From: Arenimonas soli
GTDB taxonomy: Bacteria > Pseudomonadota > Gammaproteobacteria > Xanthomonadales > Xanthomonadaceae
Assembly: GCF_014643775.1 (NCBI RefSeq)
Contig: NZ_BMKC01000001.1
Span: forward strand, 1,240,001-1,304,000
Length of the DNA stretch: 64,000 nt
Direction: 5' to 3'
Positions 14,295 through 20,754 of the stretch are shown one piece after another. The position numbers and the translations under genes were made by a program. How positions within the stretch are numbered: position 1 is the stretch's first letter; each line of letters starts with the position of its first letter. A model generated the notes under the pieces. It was given only the letters and a program-made list of their open reading frames with translations, was not told the origin of the DNA and searched no databases.

Positions 14295-15281
14295 ATGACT
14301 CCTCCCCGCCTCGCCCATCGCTTCGGCCTGCTGGCCCTCTCGCTGCTGCTCCCGGCGCTGCTGGTGGGGCTGATGGCCGTATGGTTCCTGGCGCTGACCA
14401 CGCTCAGCCACCACGACCGCACCCTGGTCTGGGTGCAGGGCACTCCGGCGCAGCTGGCGTCCCTGCGCGAGGCGGTGCTGGACCACCCGGTGTTCCCGGA
14501 AGGCGACTTCGCCCAGGGCGGCTACGCGGACCACCGTCCCGCCGAATGTGCCGGCCACGAGCTCGCGGTCGGCTTCTCGCGACTGCGCGAGTTCGAACTC
14601 TCCGCCGCCAAGGAAACGCTGGACGAACTGGTGCACGAATCGGGCGTGCGTGCCTGCGATGCGCACGTCTTCATCTACAACGACCTGCCCAGCCCGCTCG
14701 ACTCCACGGCCTGGGACGATTCCCTGGTCACGCTGCTGCTGGCGCTGTTCCTGCCCACCGGCACCCTGCTCATCGCCTACTGGGGTTTCGGGCTGGCCCA
14801 TGCCCTGCCCACGCCCTGGCACCTGCCCCGGCCGTTGCTGCGCACCCTGGGCCTGGGTGCCGGCGGCGCCGTCGCCGGGCTTCTGGCCGTGACGCTGGTC
14901 GAACGGATGCTGCGCCTGGCCTGGCCGGCCGCGTCGGTCGGCAGCGACGCCATATCGGGCCTGGGGCCGGACCCGTTGGCGCTGCCGGTGATCCTGCTGG
15001 TGGGCGTGTACGTGCCCTTTCTGGAAGAACTGGCCTTCCGCGCCTGGCTGATCCCGGTCGCCGAGCGTGCCGTCGGCTTGTGGCCGGCCTGCGCACTGTC
15101 GGTGCTCGCCTTCGCCGCCATCCACCTCCCGTTCTCCGGTCCCGAACTGCTGGGCACGCTGGTGCTGGGCGCCATCTTCGCCGCCGTCTATGCGCTTACC
15201 CGCTCCCTGCCCGCCTGCCTGATCGCCCACGGCGGCTACAACGTACTGGCGCTGGGCTTGCACGTCACCGTTTCAGGTTGA
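14295..15281 (+). CDS. CPBP-family intramembrane metalloprotease
   Basis: 328 residues. A first membrane helix (about 11-36), a periplasmic domain of about 100 residues, then five or more helices. The CPBP (CAAX protease and bacteriocin-processing) motifs are in order: EELAFR (Glu244-Glu245, Arg249), AAIHLPF (His277) and HGGYN (His312, Asn316). Members are intramembrane endopeptidases or immunity-type proteins. Substrate unknown. The long extracytoplasmic insertion between helix 1 and the core is unusual for the family. The start MTPPRLAHRF was chosen for a sensible first helix; a GTG 33 bases upstream is also in frame. Confidence 0.85.
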   Translation: MTPPRLAHRFGLLALSLLLPALLVGLMAVWFLALTTLSHHDRTLVWVQGTPAQLASLREAVLDHPVFPEGDFAQGGYADHRPAECAGHELAVGFSRLREFELSAAKETLDELVHESGVRACDAHVFIYNDLPSPLDSTAWDDSLVTLLLALFLPTGTLLIAYWGFGLAHALPTPWHLPRPLLRTLGLGAGGAVAGLLAVTLVERMLRLAWPAASVGSDAISGLGPDPLALPVILLVGVYVPFLEELAFRAWLIPVAERAVGLWPACALSVLAFAAIHLPFSGPELLGTLVLGAIFAAVYALTRSLPACLIAHGGYNVLALGLHVTVSG

Positions 15282-15444
15282 GCCCAGGCGCCCGCGTCGG
15301 GCTCTCTGCCTGATCCGGATCCGGCGGGCCGCTCACATTGCACGAAGCCGGGCCTGCGGCTCGAACCTGCCGGAATCCGGCCAACCAACCCAGGACCGCC
15401 ACCCAGCGGCGTCTCCGGACGCTCCGCCGCGTCAGTCGTCGTCG

Positions 15445-15460
15445 TGGCACGCCCCTTGCA
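15445..15460 (+). promoter_or_regulatory. Sigma-54 (RpoN) promoter of the hemerythrin gene
   Basis: TGGCACGCCCCTTGCA matches the -24/-12 consensus TGGCACGnnnnTTGCA at every fixed base, with the invariant GG and GC exactly 10 bases apart. The predicted start site is near 15471, giving a leader of about 29 bases to the ATG at 15500. An RpoN promoter implies an enhancer-binding activator; no activator gene is adjacent. Confidence 0.8.
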
Positions 15461-15499
15461 GCCTCTTTGGCTGCCCCCCATCGCCAAGCGAGGTAATCC

Positions 15500-16033
15500 A
15501 TGGCCCGCGACATCCTCAAGACCCTCAAGTCCGAGCACACCGTCCTGCGTGATCTGTTCAAGCAGATCGAGGGCAGCACTGATCGCGCGGAAAAGGGTCG
15601 CGCCGACCTGCTGGCGAAGATCGAAGCCAACCTGATGCCACACGCCAAGTGGGAAGAGCAGGTGTTCTACCCGGCGTTCAAGGCGCGTGCGGACCGCGAG
15701 GGCCTCAAGACCCTGGCCGAGGCCGTGCTGGAACACGCCTCGGTCGAACAGACCGTCATTCCCAACGTGAAGGCTTCCGATGTCGGCACGCCCGAGTTCG
15801 CCGGGCGCGCGAAGGTGTTCGGCGAATTGGTCGACCACCACGCCAGGGAAGAAGAAAAGACCATGTTCAAGATGGCGCGCGAGATGTTTTCCCCCGCCGA
15901 ACTTGCGCAGTTCGACGAAGACTACGCGGCGTGGAAGCAGTCACCCGTCGCCGCCGCATCGCTGGCCGCAGCCCAGGTCAAGACCGCCGTTCAGGCCACC
16001 GCGAAGAGGGTTTCCGACAAGTTCACCGATTGA
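15500..16033 (+). CDS. Hemerythrin HHE-domain protein
   Basis: 177 residues. The hemerythrin four-helix bundle carries the di-iron ligands in the usual pattern: SEH (His13), PHAKWEE (His48, Glu52), LEHASVE (His79, Glu83) and VDHHAREEE (His113-His114, Glu118). A C-terminal Ala/Lys-rich helix of about 35 residues follows. Such proteins bind O2 or NO or store iron in the cytoplasm. The gene stands behind a strong sigma-54 promoter, which points to regulated use, for instance in nitrogen or stress responses (inference). Confidence 0.92.
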   Translation: MARDILKTLKSEHTVLRDLFKQIEGSTDRAEKGRADLLAKIEANLMPHAKWEEQVFYPAFKARADREGLKTLAEAVLEHASVEQTVIPNVKASDVGTPEFAGRAKVFGELVDHHAREEEKTMFKMAREMFSPAELAQFDEDYAAWKQSPVAAASLAAAQVKTAVQATAKRVSDKFTD

Positions 16034-16114
16034 GGGCCGTGCGCACGGCCCTTTGCAGTGCGTCACCGGGCCAGCAATGACGCCGGCCCATCCCCCCACG
16101 ACGAGGAAGTCGAA

Positions 16115-16300
16115 ATGACCAACAACACCGACCAGAAGACCAACCACAACGCCCCGGGCAACAAGGATCGTGACGGTCAGGCCCAGGCCGACCAGAAGAA
16201 GCAGGGCACCGACCCGAAGCACAACGACCAGCAGGGCGGCAAGAAGCAGGCCGGCGAGTCGGACCGCAAGGATCCGGCCCAGGTCAACGAAAAGCGCTGA
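16115..16300 (+). CDS. Small very hydrophilic protein (61 aa), function unknown
   Basis: The product (MTNNTDQKTNHNAPGNKDRD...) consists mainly of Asn, Asp, Gln, Lys, Gly and has no Cys, no Trp and no hydrophobic segment, so it should be fully disordered, like hydrophilin-type stress proteins. It lies 81 bases after the hemerythrin gene and before a strong terminator, so it may be co-transcribed from the sigma-54 promoter. The start is the ATG preceded by GAGGAAG; an upstream frame to 16058 lacks support. Confidence 0.75.
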   Translation: MTNNTDQKTNHNAPGNKDRDGQAQADQKKQGTDPKHNDQQGGKKQAGESDRKDPAQVNEKR

Positions 16301-16330
16301 TCCCAGGCGCCTGAGCACCTGATCCAGACA

Positions 16331-16366
16331 GGAGGCCCCGATCACCCGATCGGGGCCTCCCTTTTT
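16331..16366 (+). terminator. Intrinsic terminator after the hydrophilic protein gene
   Basis: A 13-bp perfect stem (GGAGGCCCCGATC with its complement) around the loop ACCC, followed by CTTTTT. It closes the hemerythrin transcription unit. Converging tRNA-like sequence begins 24 bases further on. Confidence 0.93.
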
Positions 16367-16389
16367 GTGCCCTGCCCTGCAGGATCAAC

Positions 16390-16479
16390 TGGCGGAAGAG
16401 GGGGGATTCGAACCCACGGACGGTTTGACCGGTCGCCGGTTCTCAAGACCGGTGCCTTAAACCGCTCGGCCATCCTCTT
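16390..16479 (-). pseudogene. Degenerate tRNA-Ser(TGA) copy
   Basis: 90 bases aligned without gaps to the intact tRNA-Ser(TGA) at 33815-33904. The last 83 bases (from position 8 to CCA) are identical except for three changes, but these break a pair in the T stem (GTGGG against CCCCC) and a pair in the long variable arm. The first seven bases, which form one acceptor strand, are AAGAGGA instead of GGAAGAG and cannot pair with CTCTTCC. It is therefore unlikely to be a working tRNA and looks like the relic of an attachment site of an older integrated element. Confidence 0.75.
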
Positions 16480-16668
16480 GTTGTCGGCAATATGGTCAGG
16501 CTGCCGCGCTGGGCAGGCCGGCATTGAAACCGACCGAATACTCCGTTCCCGCGTGTCCCTTCCGCCGGGATGATTTAACATCCGCCAGGCCCACGCGGCG
16601 GCAGCGCTGACCATCGTTCCGCAGGACGACGCGATTGCCGACCCGACCCATGATGATGCCGAGGCAGT

Positions 16669-17520
16669 ATGCCCAATACAGATATCGATTCGTTACAAAT
16701 CCGTCGGGACGCAGATCGGCCTAGAGTCCGCATCATCGGCGACCATTCCGCCTACCACTGCGGATCGGCGGCGGCATTCGAGGCGATCCTTGCCTCCTGC
16801 AGGAAATTTGGCCACATCACCCCGAACGAAGACAGCTACGAGATCCTCGTCGTCAACGGCGAGGGTTCGATGCACCATGATTCGACAAGCTTCCGAAAGA
16901 AGATGGCGGAGATCCGGCGGGCGATCGACACCGGCAAGAAGGTTTACCTGGTCAACACCGTGTGGCAGGAAAACCCGTCAGAGCACGCCGACCTCCTGAG
17001 GCGATGCGAGCGGGTCACCGTGCGCGAGAGCATGTCGCAGGCTGAGCTCGCCGCGATCGGCGTGGTTTCGGATGTCTGCATCGACCAGTCCTTCTTCCTT
17101 GACGTGGCTGCCGAAGGGCCAATGCATGATTTTGGCGGCACGACGGTGCTGACCGACTTCTACTCACGGGACCTGGCGACCTTCGCCCGGATCACCACGC
17201 AATGGACCCGCACGGTTCCTTATGTGCAGATGCACGAATGGGACTGGTCGACGCTGGTTCGCTCTTTGAGGACCGCGGGCGTGCTGTTCACCGGCCGCCA
17301 CCATGCCGTATATGCCGCATGCCGCGCGCGGACCCCCTTCATTGCCCTGAAGGGAAACACCCACAAGATCGAGGGCCTGATCGCCACGTCAGGCGTCGAC
17401 ATACCGGTGTTCGACAGCTATCCCGAAGCATTGCGGGCCCTCCGCAGCGAGGCGTGGCGGACCTACGATTACGCGGCCCTGTTCGGGTGGATGGAAAGGC
17501 AGGAACCCTGGCGGCCATGA
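16669..17520 (+). CDS. Polysaccharide pyruvyl transferase-like protein
   Basis: 283 residues. The sequence VRIIGDHSAYHCGSAAAFEAIL at the N-terminus and ILVVNGEGSMHHD, VYLVNTVWQ, VTVRESMSQ, CIDQSFFL, VLFTGRHHAVYAACRARTPFIALKGNTHKIEGL follow the order of conserved blocks in the CsaB/WcaK-type pyruvyl transferase fold (two Rossmann domains). Such enzymes add pyruvate ketals to cell-surface glycans using phosphoenolpyruvate. Shorter than many members (330-400). It overlaps the next gene by 4 bases (ATGA), so both form one unit, isolated from other glycan genes and placed between two tRNA-Ser copies, which suggests acquisition by transfer. Confidence 0.75.
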   Translation: MPNTDIDSLQIRRDADRPRVRIIGDHSAYHCGSAAAFEAILASCRKFGHITPNEDSYEILVVNGEGSMHHDSTSFRKKMAEIRRAIDTGKKVYLVNTVWQENPSEHADLLRRCERVTVRESMSQAELAAIGVVSDVCIDQSFFLDVAAEGPMHDFGGTTVLTDFYSRDLATFARITTQWTRTVPYVQMHEWDWSTLVRSLRTAGVLFTGRHHAVYAACRARTPFIALKGNTHKIEGLIATSGVDIPVFDSYPEALRALRSEAWRTYDYAALFGWMERQEPWRP

Positions 17521-18155
17521 ACAAGGAAGAAGCACTGCCTTCGGTTTTCGGTTTCGTCGCCGGTCGCCACTGCACCGTGTTCGGCTCGGCGCCCGGACGC
17601 TTACCGCCAACCGGCTATGCCCGAAACACGATCGTCTGCGTCAATGGTTCCGGCCTTGGCCTGGAGCGGCATGCCGACATCACGGTGATGGGGGCCCAGA
17701 TCTGCAGGGCAGCCACACGTACCTGCCGCCATACACTGCGCAACCTCGGTGGCAGGTACTCCGAGCGGATGCTGTGGGTGCATCCAGGCGAAATGAAGGA
17801 TTTCGAGGATCGTTACCGGGATTTCGGTTTCGATTGGCGCGAGTCTGAGGTACTTCGCTCCGAGCGCAGGCGGGTATTGGTTAGACAACTGACGGGCTAT
17901 GAACTTCCGGGCTTGACCGGACCGTCCGCGCCGTCAAATGGCGCGCTCGCCGCACTGCTAACCGCTACGTCGGGCGCGAGCAGAATTGACCTGTGTGGCT
18001 TCTCGCTAACGTCCGGCCACTTCTACATAGCCGACGACACCGTCAGGAACCATGTCGACCACGACGAGTACATCTTCGATTGGCTCAGTCGGCATGCGCC
18101 GGTGCACGCAACCGATGCCGCAATGCGCGATAGGTTCGGCTTCCAGGCACCCTAG
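17517..18155 (+). CDS. Probable glycosyltransferase, sialyltransferase-like (GT29-type motifs)
   Basis: 212 residues. The N-terminal block TVFGSAPGRLPPTG...VCVNGSGLGL and the C-terminal block PSNGALAALLTA...IDLCGFSLTSGHFY...HVDHDEYIFDWL resemble the nucleotide-sugar and catalytic motifs of the GT29/GT42 sialyltransferase-like fold (short N-terminal Rossmann strand with Gly-rich turn; late G-F and H-x-x-E pattern). No signal or membrane helix. Translationally coupled to the pyruvyl transferase-like gene, consistent with modification of one surface glycan. Sugar donor unknown; the family call is tentative. Confidence 0.5.
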   Translation: MNKEEALPSVFGFVAGRHCTVFGSAPGRLPPTGYARNTIVCVNGSGLGLERHADITVMGAQICRAATRTCRHTLRNLGGRYSERMLWVHPGEMKDFEDRYRDFGFDWRESEVLRSERRRVLVRQLTGYELPGLTGPSAPSNGALAALLTATSGASRIDLCGFSLTSGHFYIADDTVRNHVDHDEYIFDWLSRHAPVHATDAAMRDRFGFQAP

Positions 18156-18163
18156 AGGCGAAC

Positions 18164-18222
18164 TGGCGGAAGAGGTGGGATTCGAACCCACGGACGGTTT
18201 GACCCGTCGCCGGTTTTCAAGA
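18164..18222. repeat. attL: displaced 3' half of tRNA-Ser(TGA)
   Basis: 59 bases identical to 33815-33873, covering the tRNA from the CCA end to the base just past the anticodon. Homology stops abruptly inside the anticodon loop (AAGAG here, AAGAC in the intact gene). This is the fragment displaced by integration, so the original host junction is at its left side. Confidence 0.92.
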
Positions 18223-18328
18223 GCGAAATATCCCAACAATCAACAACTTGTGCCAACTCTCGCCCACTGAGAAATCAAGGACTTCCGCAATAGCCAACAT
18301 TGGCCGTTAATGTGGGTTTGGGGCGGCG

Positions 18329-18348
18329 TTGTCCCAAATTTGTCCCAA
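18329..18348 (+). repeat. Direct TTGTCCCAA repeats, candidate integrase arm sites (left)
   Basis: TTGTCCCAA occurs at 18329-18337 and 18340-18348, one helical turn (11 bases) apart, about 107 bases inside attL. A third copy in the same orientation lies at 33748-33756, 59 bases inside the other end. In the circular form all three flank the core, as arm-type binding sites of tyrosine recombinases do. Confidence 0.55.
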
Positions 18349-18365
18349 TTTGCGCGAGGTGAACC

Positions 18366-18932
18366 ATGGCAATCGAGTTTTGCCCTCAAGAGGTCGCTTG
18401 GGGCGACGTTGCGACTTGGGCGGGATTTGCCGCCACCGCCTTCGCAGCGTGGGGAGTCTTCCGCATTGCGAACCGTGACCGTTCGGAACGCGAACTCAGT
18501 CGCAAGGAAGCTGAGCGAGCGCGTGCGTCTTCCCTTCTACCAGAGTTCAATCACGCGACTGCCACCATCTCAGCGATGCTTGAGTACCAAAGGGTCAGGG
18601 CGCACGGAGTTGACCCAAAGGGAGAATTTGCAATTCAGATGCGTGACGGGTTCATGCGCCTAACCATAAGTGGAATCTCTGCCCATGCGGACTTGTCCGC
18701 TTTGTCTGCGGAGATAACTGGGAGTGTTCGCCTTGCGGCAACAGCGATCCACCGAGACCAAGCCTATTTAGCGGCGCTCCCATCTGCAAATGAAGCTGAT
18801 TTGATCGCGTTAGCCGACGCAATTCCTGTGCGCGCTCAAGCCTCTCGGAATGCAGTTCTCGCTGCTGCCGAAAAGCTTTGGGAAGTGGTAGAGGGTGCCG
18901 ACAAAGAGCCACCCTGGCGAGGGCAAGTCTAG
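18366..18932 (+). CDS. Hypothetical protein with one N-terminal membrane helix
   Basis: 188 residues, not recognised. A hydrophobic segment at about 13-33 (VATWAGFAATAFAAWGVFRI) is followed by a charged helix (NRDRSERELSRKEAERARA) and a helical domain rich in Ala. The base composition is clearly less G+C-rich than the chromosome, and codon third positions are mixed, which indicates recent transfer. It is the first gene inside attL, the usual place of cargo in integrated elements, and is transcribed away from the attachment site. Short membrane-anchored proteins of this kind are frequent accessory genes; no function can be given. Confidence 0.6.
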   Translation: MAIEFCPQEVAWGDVATWAGFAATAFAAWGVFRIANRDRSERELSRKEAERARASSLLPEFNHATATISAMLEYQRVRAHGVDPKGEFAIQMRDGFMRLTISGISAHADLSALSAEITGSVRLAATAIHRDQAYLAALPSANEADLIALADAIPVRAQASRNAVLAAAEKLWEVVEGADKEPPWRGQV

Positions 18933-19048
18933 AGCACGCCGCCCTCTCAGAAATCCCAAGCGGCGCCGCAAGTCGCGCTAGGCCGTAGTTCGCCCCACGG
19001 TCTGCCGGCGCGAACTGCACGGGGCTCCAACTAAGGCAGGGCGGGTTG

Positions 19049-19068
19049 TACCCCCAAATCTACCCCCA
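19049..19068 (+). repeat. Direct TACCCCCA repeat pair, possible old recombination arm
   Basis: TACCCCCA at 19049-19056 and again at 19061-19068, 12 bases apart, in the 232-base gap between two unknown genes. Paired short repeats of this kind occur near integrase attachment ends, so this may mark the edge of another, lost element. Weak evidence. Confidence 0.3.
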
Positions 19069-19164
19069 GCAATCTGAGGCGACCGTCTCGGGAAATGCGA
19101 CCAGCTGCGGCTATGGTTGTGGCTCCCGGGACACGGCCCGGATCAACTGCGTTTCGGAGGCAAC

Positions 19165-19653
19165 ATGTCTGCACTCGATCGTGTTCTGCAAAACGAGCTA
19201 CTTGAGCGGATGGCCGCGGCCTATCCCTCCGCGGTCGACTTCAGCGGCCACAACGGCGAGCGCTCCATCAACGAGATCCACGCCACCCTGGCCTACCTCC
19301 ACGAGCACCGCCTGGCCAAGCTGACCCTAGAGCGCTACCTCGACAACAGCCTCCAGACGTTCACCGGCCAGATCACGGCGAAGGGGCTCGACTTCTTGGC
19401 CGATGATGGTGGATTGGGGGCGATCCTGGACGTGGTGATTGTGAAGCTCCATCACGACACCGTGCGCGATCTGCTGGTCGCCAGGATAGAGGACTCCACG
19501 GCCGATGCATCCGTGAAGGGCCGAATGGTCTCCGCGCTCAAGGACCTGCCTGCCGCCGCCATGCAGCGGGTTGCGCAGCAGGCGATCGACGCGGGACTGC
19601 GCCAGCTGCCGAACGCGGTTCAGTGGGTCCAGAACGCGATTGGTAGCGTCTGA
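19165..19653 (+). CDS. Hypothetical protein (162 aa), element accessory
   Basis: The start ATG follows a good Shine-Dalgarno (GGAGG) at 7 bases, so expression is likely. The N-terminal part (LERMAAAYPSAVDFSGHNGERSINEIHATLAYLHEHRLAKLTL) looks like a small winged-helix: helix, then 'SINEIHATLAYLHEHRLAKL' followed by a predicted beta wing (LQTFTGQITAKGLDFLADDGG). The C-terminal half is helical. Such proteins are common in integrated elements of Pseudomonadota, but no defined function is known to me. It lies on the plus strand with the preceding unknown gene, opposite to the replication and virion genes. Confidence 0.7.
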   Translation: MSALDRVLQNELLERMAAAYPSAVDFSGHNGERSINEIHATLAYLHEHRLAKLTLERYLDNSLQTFTGQITAKGLDFLADDGGLGAILDVVIVKLHHDTVRDLLVARIEDSTADASVKGRMVSALKDLPAAAMQRVAQQAIDAGLRQLPNAVQWVQNAIGSV

Positions 19654-19877
19654 GCGTGCGGCCAGATTCCGCCGGAATGGACAAGCCCCAGGATCCACCT
19701 CGCCCACCTACCAGGGACTGCCTCCGCTACCCGAGGGCGAGGTGATTCCGCGGCCCAGGCCTGTCAAGGACGACCTGCCTTGGGTAGGGAAGCGGAAGAC
19801 CAAGTCACGGCGGAGACGGTAGCGACCTCACCAGCGCGCCCCAGGGGAAGAATGGCAGTCTCGAAGCGCCGCTGCCG

Positions 19878-20111
19878 CTACAGGCTGGCCAAGGCGGCGA
19901 ATAATTCCTTCTTAGACATCCCGATCTGGTTCCGGATATCCCTGAGCAGCGCGCGGTGGTATGGGGCGTGATGCTCGTCTAGGGTCACGACGCGCCGCTG
20001 TCCGCCGTACGTGCCTTCCCACATTTCGTGGGAGCCATTGGATCGAACCTTGGTGAACTCAAGCGATTTGAGGAGGGAGACCATCTCCCTGTGGGTGACA
20101 GGCCTCTCCAT
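19878..20111 (-). CDS. hicA: HicA-type mRNA interferase toxin
   Basis: 77 residues with the HicA double-stranded RNA-binding fold: REMVSLLKSLEFTKVRSNGSHEMW, in which the catalytic His is His28 of GSHEMW, then TLDEHHAPYHRALLRDIRNQIGMSKKEL. HicA cuts mRNA and tmRNA and stops translation when not bound by HicB. It lies 12 bases downstream of the HicB-like gene on the same strand. Order antitoxin-toxin differs from E. coli (toxin first) but is known in other species. Function in the element: stabilisation or anti-phage defence (inference). Confidence 0.88.
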   Translation of the reverse strand: MERPVTHREMVSLLKSLEFTKVRSNGSHEMWEGTYGGQRRVVTLDEHHAPYHRALLRDIRNQIGMSKKELFAALASL

Positions 20112-20123
20112 GCGCCCCGATTC

Positions 20124-20468
20124 TCAGCAGGCGATGGCTGCCCCGCGCTCCACCCAGGCGCTGGCCTGGCCGTCCGGGTTGGCCTGTGGGGGCTTCGAGC
20201 GTCGATGCACGAAGTAGCTGAACAGCCAAAGGGCGCGCACGCCGAGAGGCGACTTGCGGCTTAGCAGCTGTCGGCGGTACTCGGGATCTTGCTGTTCGGC
20301 CACGTAGGCACAGTAGTCGGTGACCTGCGCATGGATCTTGTCGCGGGCCTCCGCGAACGTGTCTGCCTGGGCCGATAGCGAGAAGTCGACGCAATGCGCG
20401 ATCCATAGACCGGAACGCGTGCGACGGGCGACGAATCGAAGTCGCTTCGCTTTGTGTTTCATAGCCAT
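20124..20468 (-). CDS. HicB-like antitoxin with atypical C-terminus
   Basis: 114 residues. Residues 8-55 show the HicB partial RNase H fold (RFVARRTRSGLWIAHCVDFSLSAQADTFAEARDKIHAQV). The C-terminal part has no recognisable ribbon-helix-helix or Xre-type DNA-binding domain; instead there is a hydrophobic/aromatic stretch (LGVRALWLFSYFVHRR) and a polar tail. It pairs with the HicA gene 12 bases downstream. If it cannot bind DNA, control of the operon must differ from known HicBA modules. The promoter upstream carries a strong inverted repeat. Confidence 0.7.
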   Translation of the reverse strand: MAMKHKAKRLRFVARRTRSGLWIAHCVDFSLSAQADTFAEARDKIHAQVTDYCAYVAEQQDPEYRRQLLSRKSPLGVRALWLFSYFVHRRSKPPQANPDGQASAWVERGAAIAC

Positions 20469-20534
20469 GGAACCTGCCCTCCACGTGGAACAAGGACTCG
20501 GTTCACTCCTCCCCAGCTCTCCCCTGAGCTGGCG

Positions 20535-20559
20535 GGACTATAGCAAAGCTTGCTAGTCC
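20535..20559 (-). promoter_or_regulatory. Candidate hicBA promoter with overlapping inverted repeat
   Basis: On the minus strand an extended -10 box TGCTATAGT (20537-20545) lies 69 bases before the hicB-like start. It is embedded in an imperfect inverted repeat: GGACTA-GCAA paired with TTGCTAGTCC (10 pairs, two-base bulge). A palindrome across the -10 region is a typical place for an autoregulatory operator. No convincing -35 box. Confidence 0.45.
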
Positions 20560-20704
20560 GGGGGGTTAAGGGCGGCCGGCCGTTCAGGTTGGGCGCCCCC
20601 GGCCCCGGATCCGTTCACGTGGAACCAGCGGCTACCCGCCGCCGGCGAAGCTGACTTCCTCCCGGGCCCGCCGCTCCTATGGACAAGGGTAGCCCCAAGG
20701 ATCA

Positions 20705-20724
20705 GCCCCGCCTTTAGACGGGGC
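20705..20724 (-). terminator. Hairpin after the large virion-like gene
   Basis: GCCCCGTC-TAAA-GGCGGGGC on the minus strand, 8 pairs including one G-U, 31 bases beyond the stop of the 1687-residue gene. There is no U-run, so termination may be weak. The rest of the 20469-20754 gap holds only the hicBA promoter region and two copies of CACGTGGAAC (about 20482 and 20620). Confidence 0.45.
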
Positions 20725-20754
20725 GTGCCCCGGTTCCTACCCTCGACCCACCCG

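Noticed and set aside
16390-16479. Functional tRNA-Ser
   Set aside because: The acceptor stem cannot form and pairs in the T and variable stems are broken, while an intact copy lies at 33815-33904.
19571-19822. Small plus-strand frame ending ...GKRKTKSRRRR
   Set aside because: It begins within the preceding 162-residue gene without a ribosome site. The Pro/Arg-rich end could be a real small protein, but the evidence is too weak.
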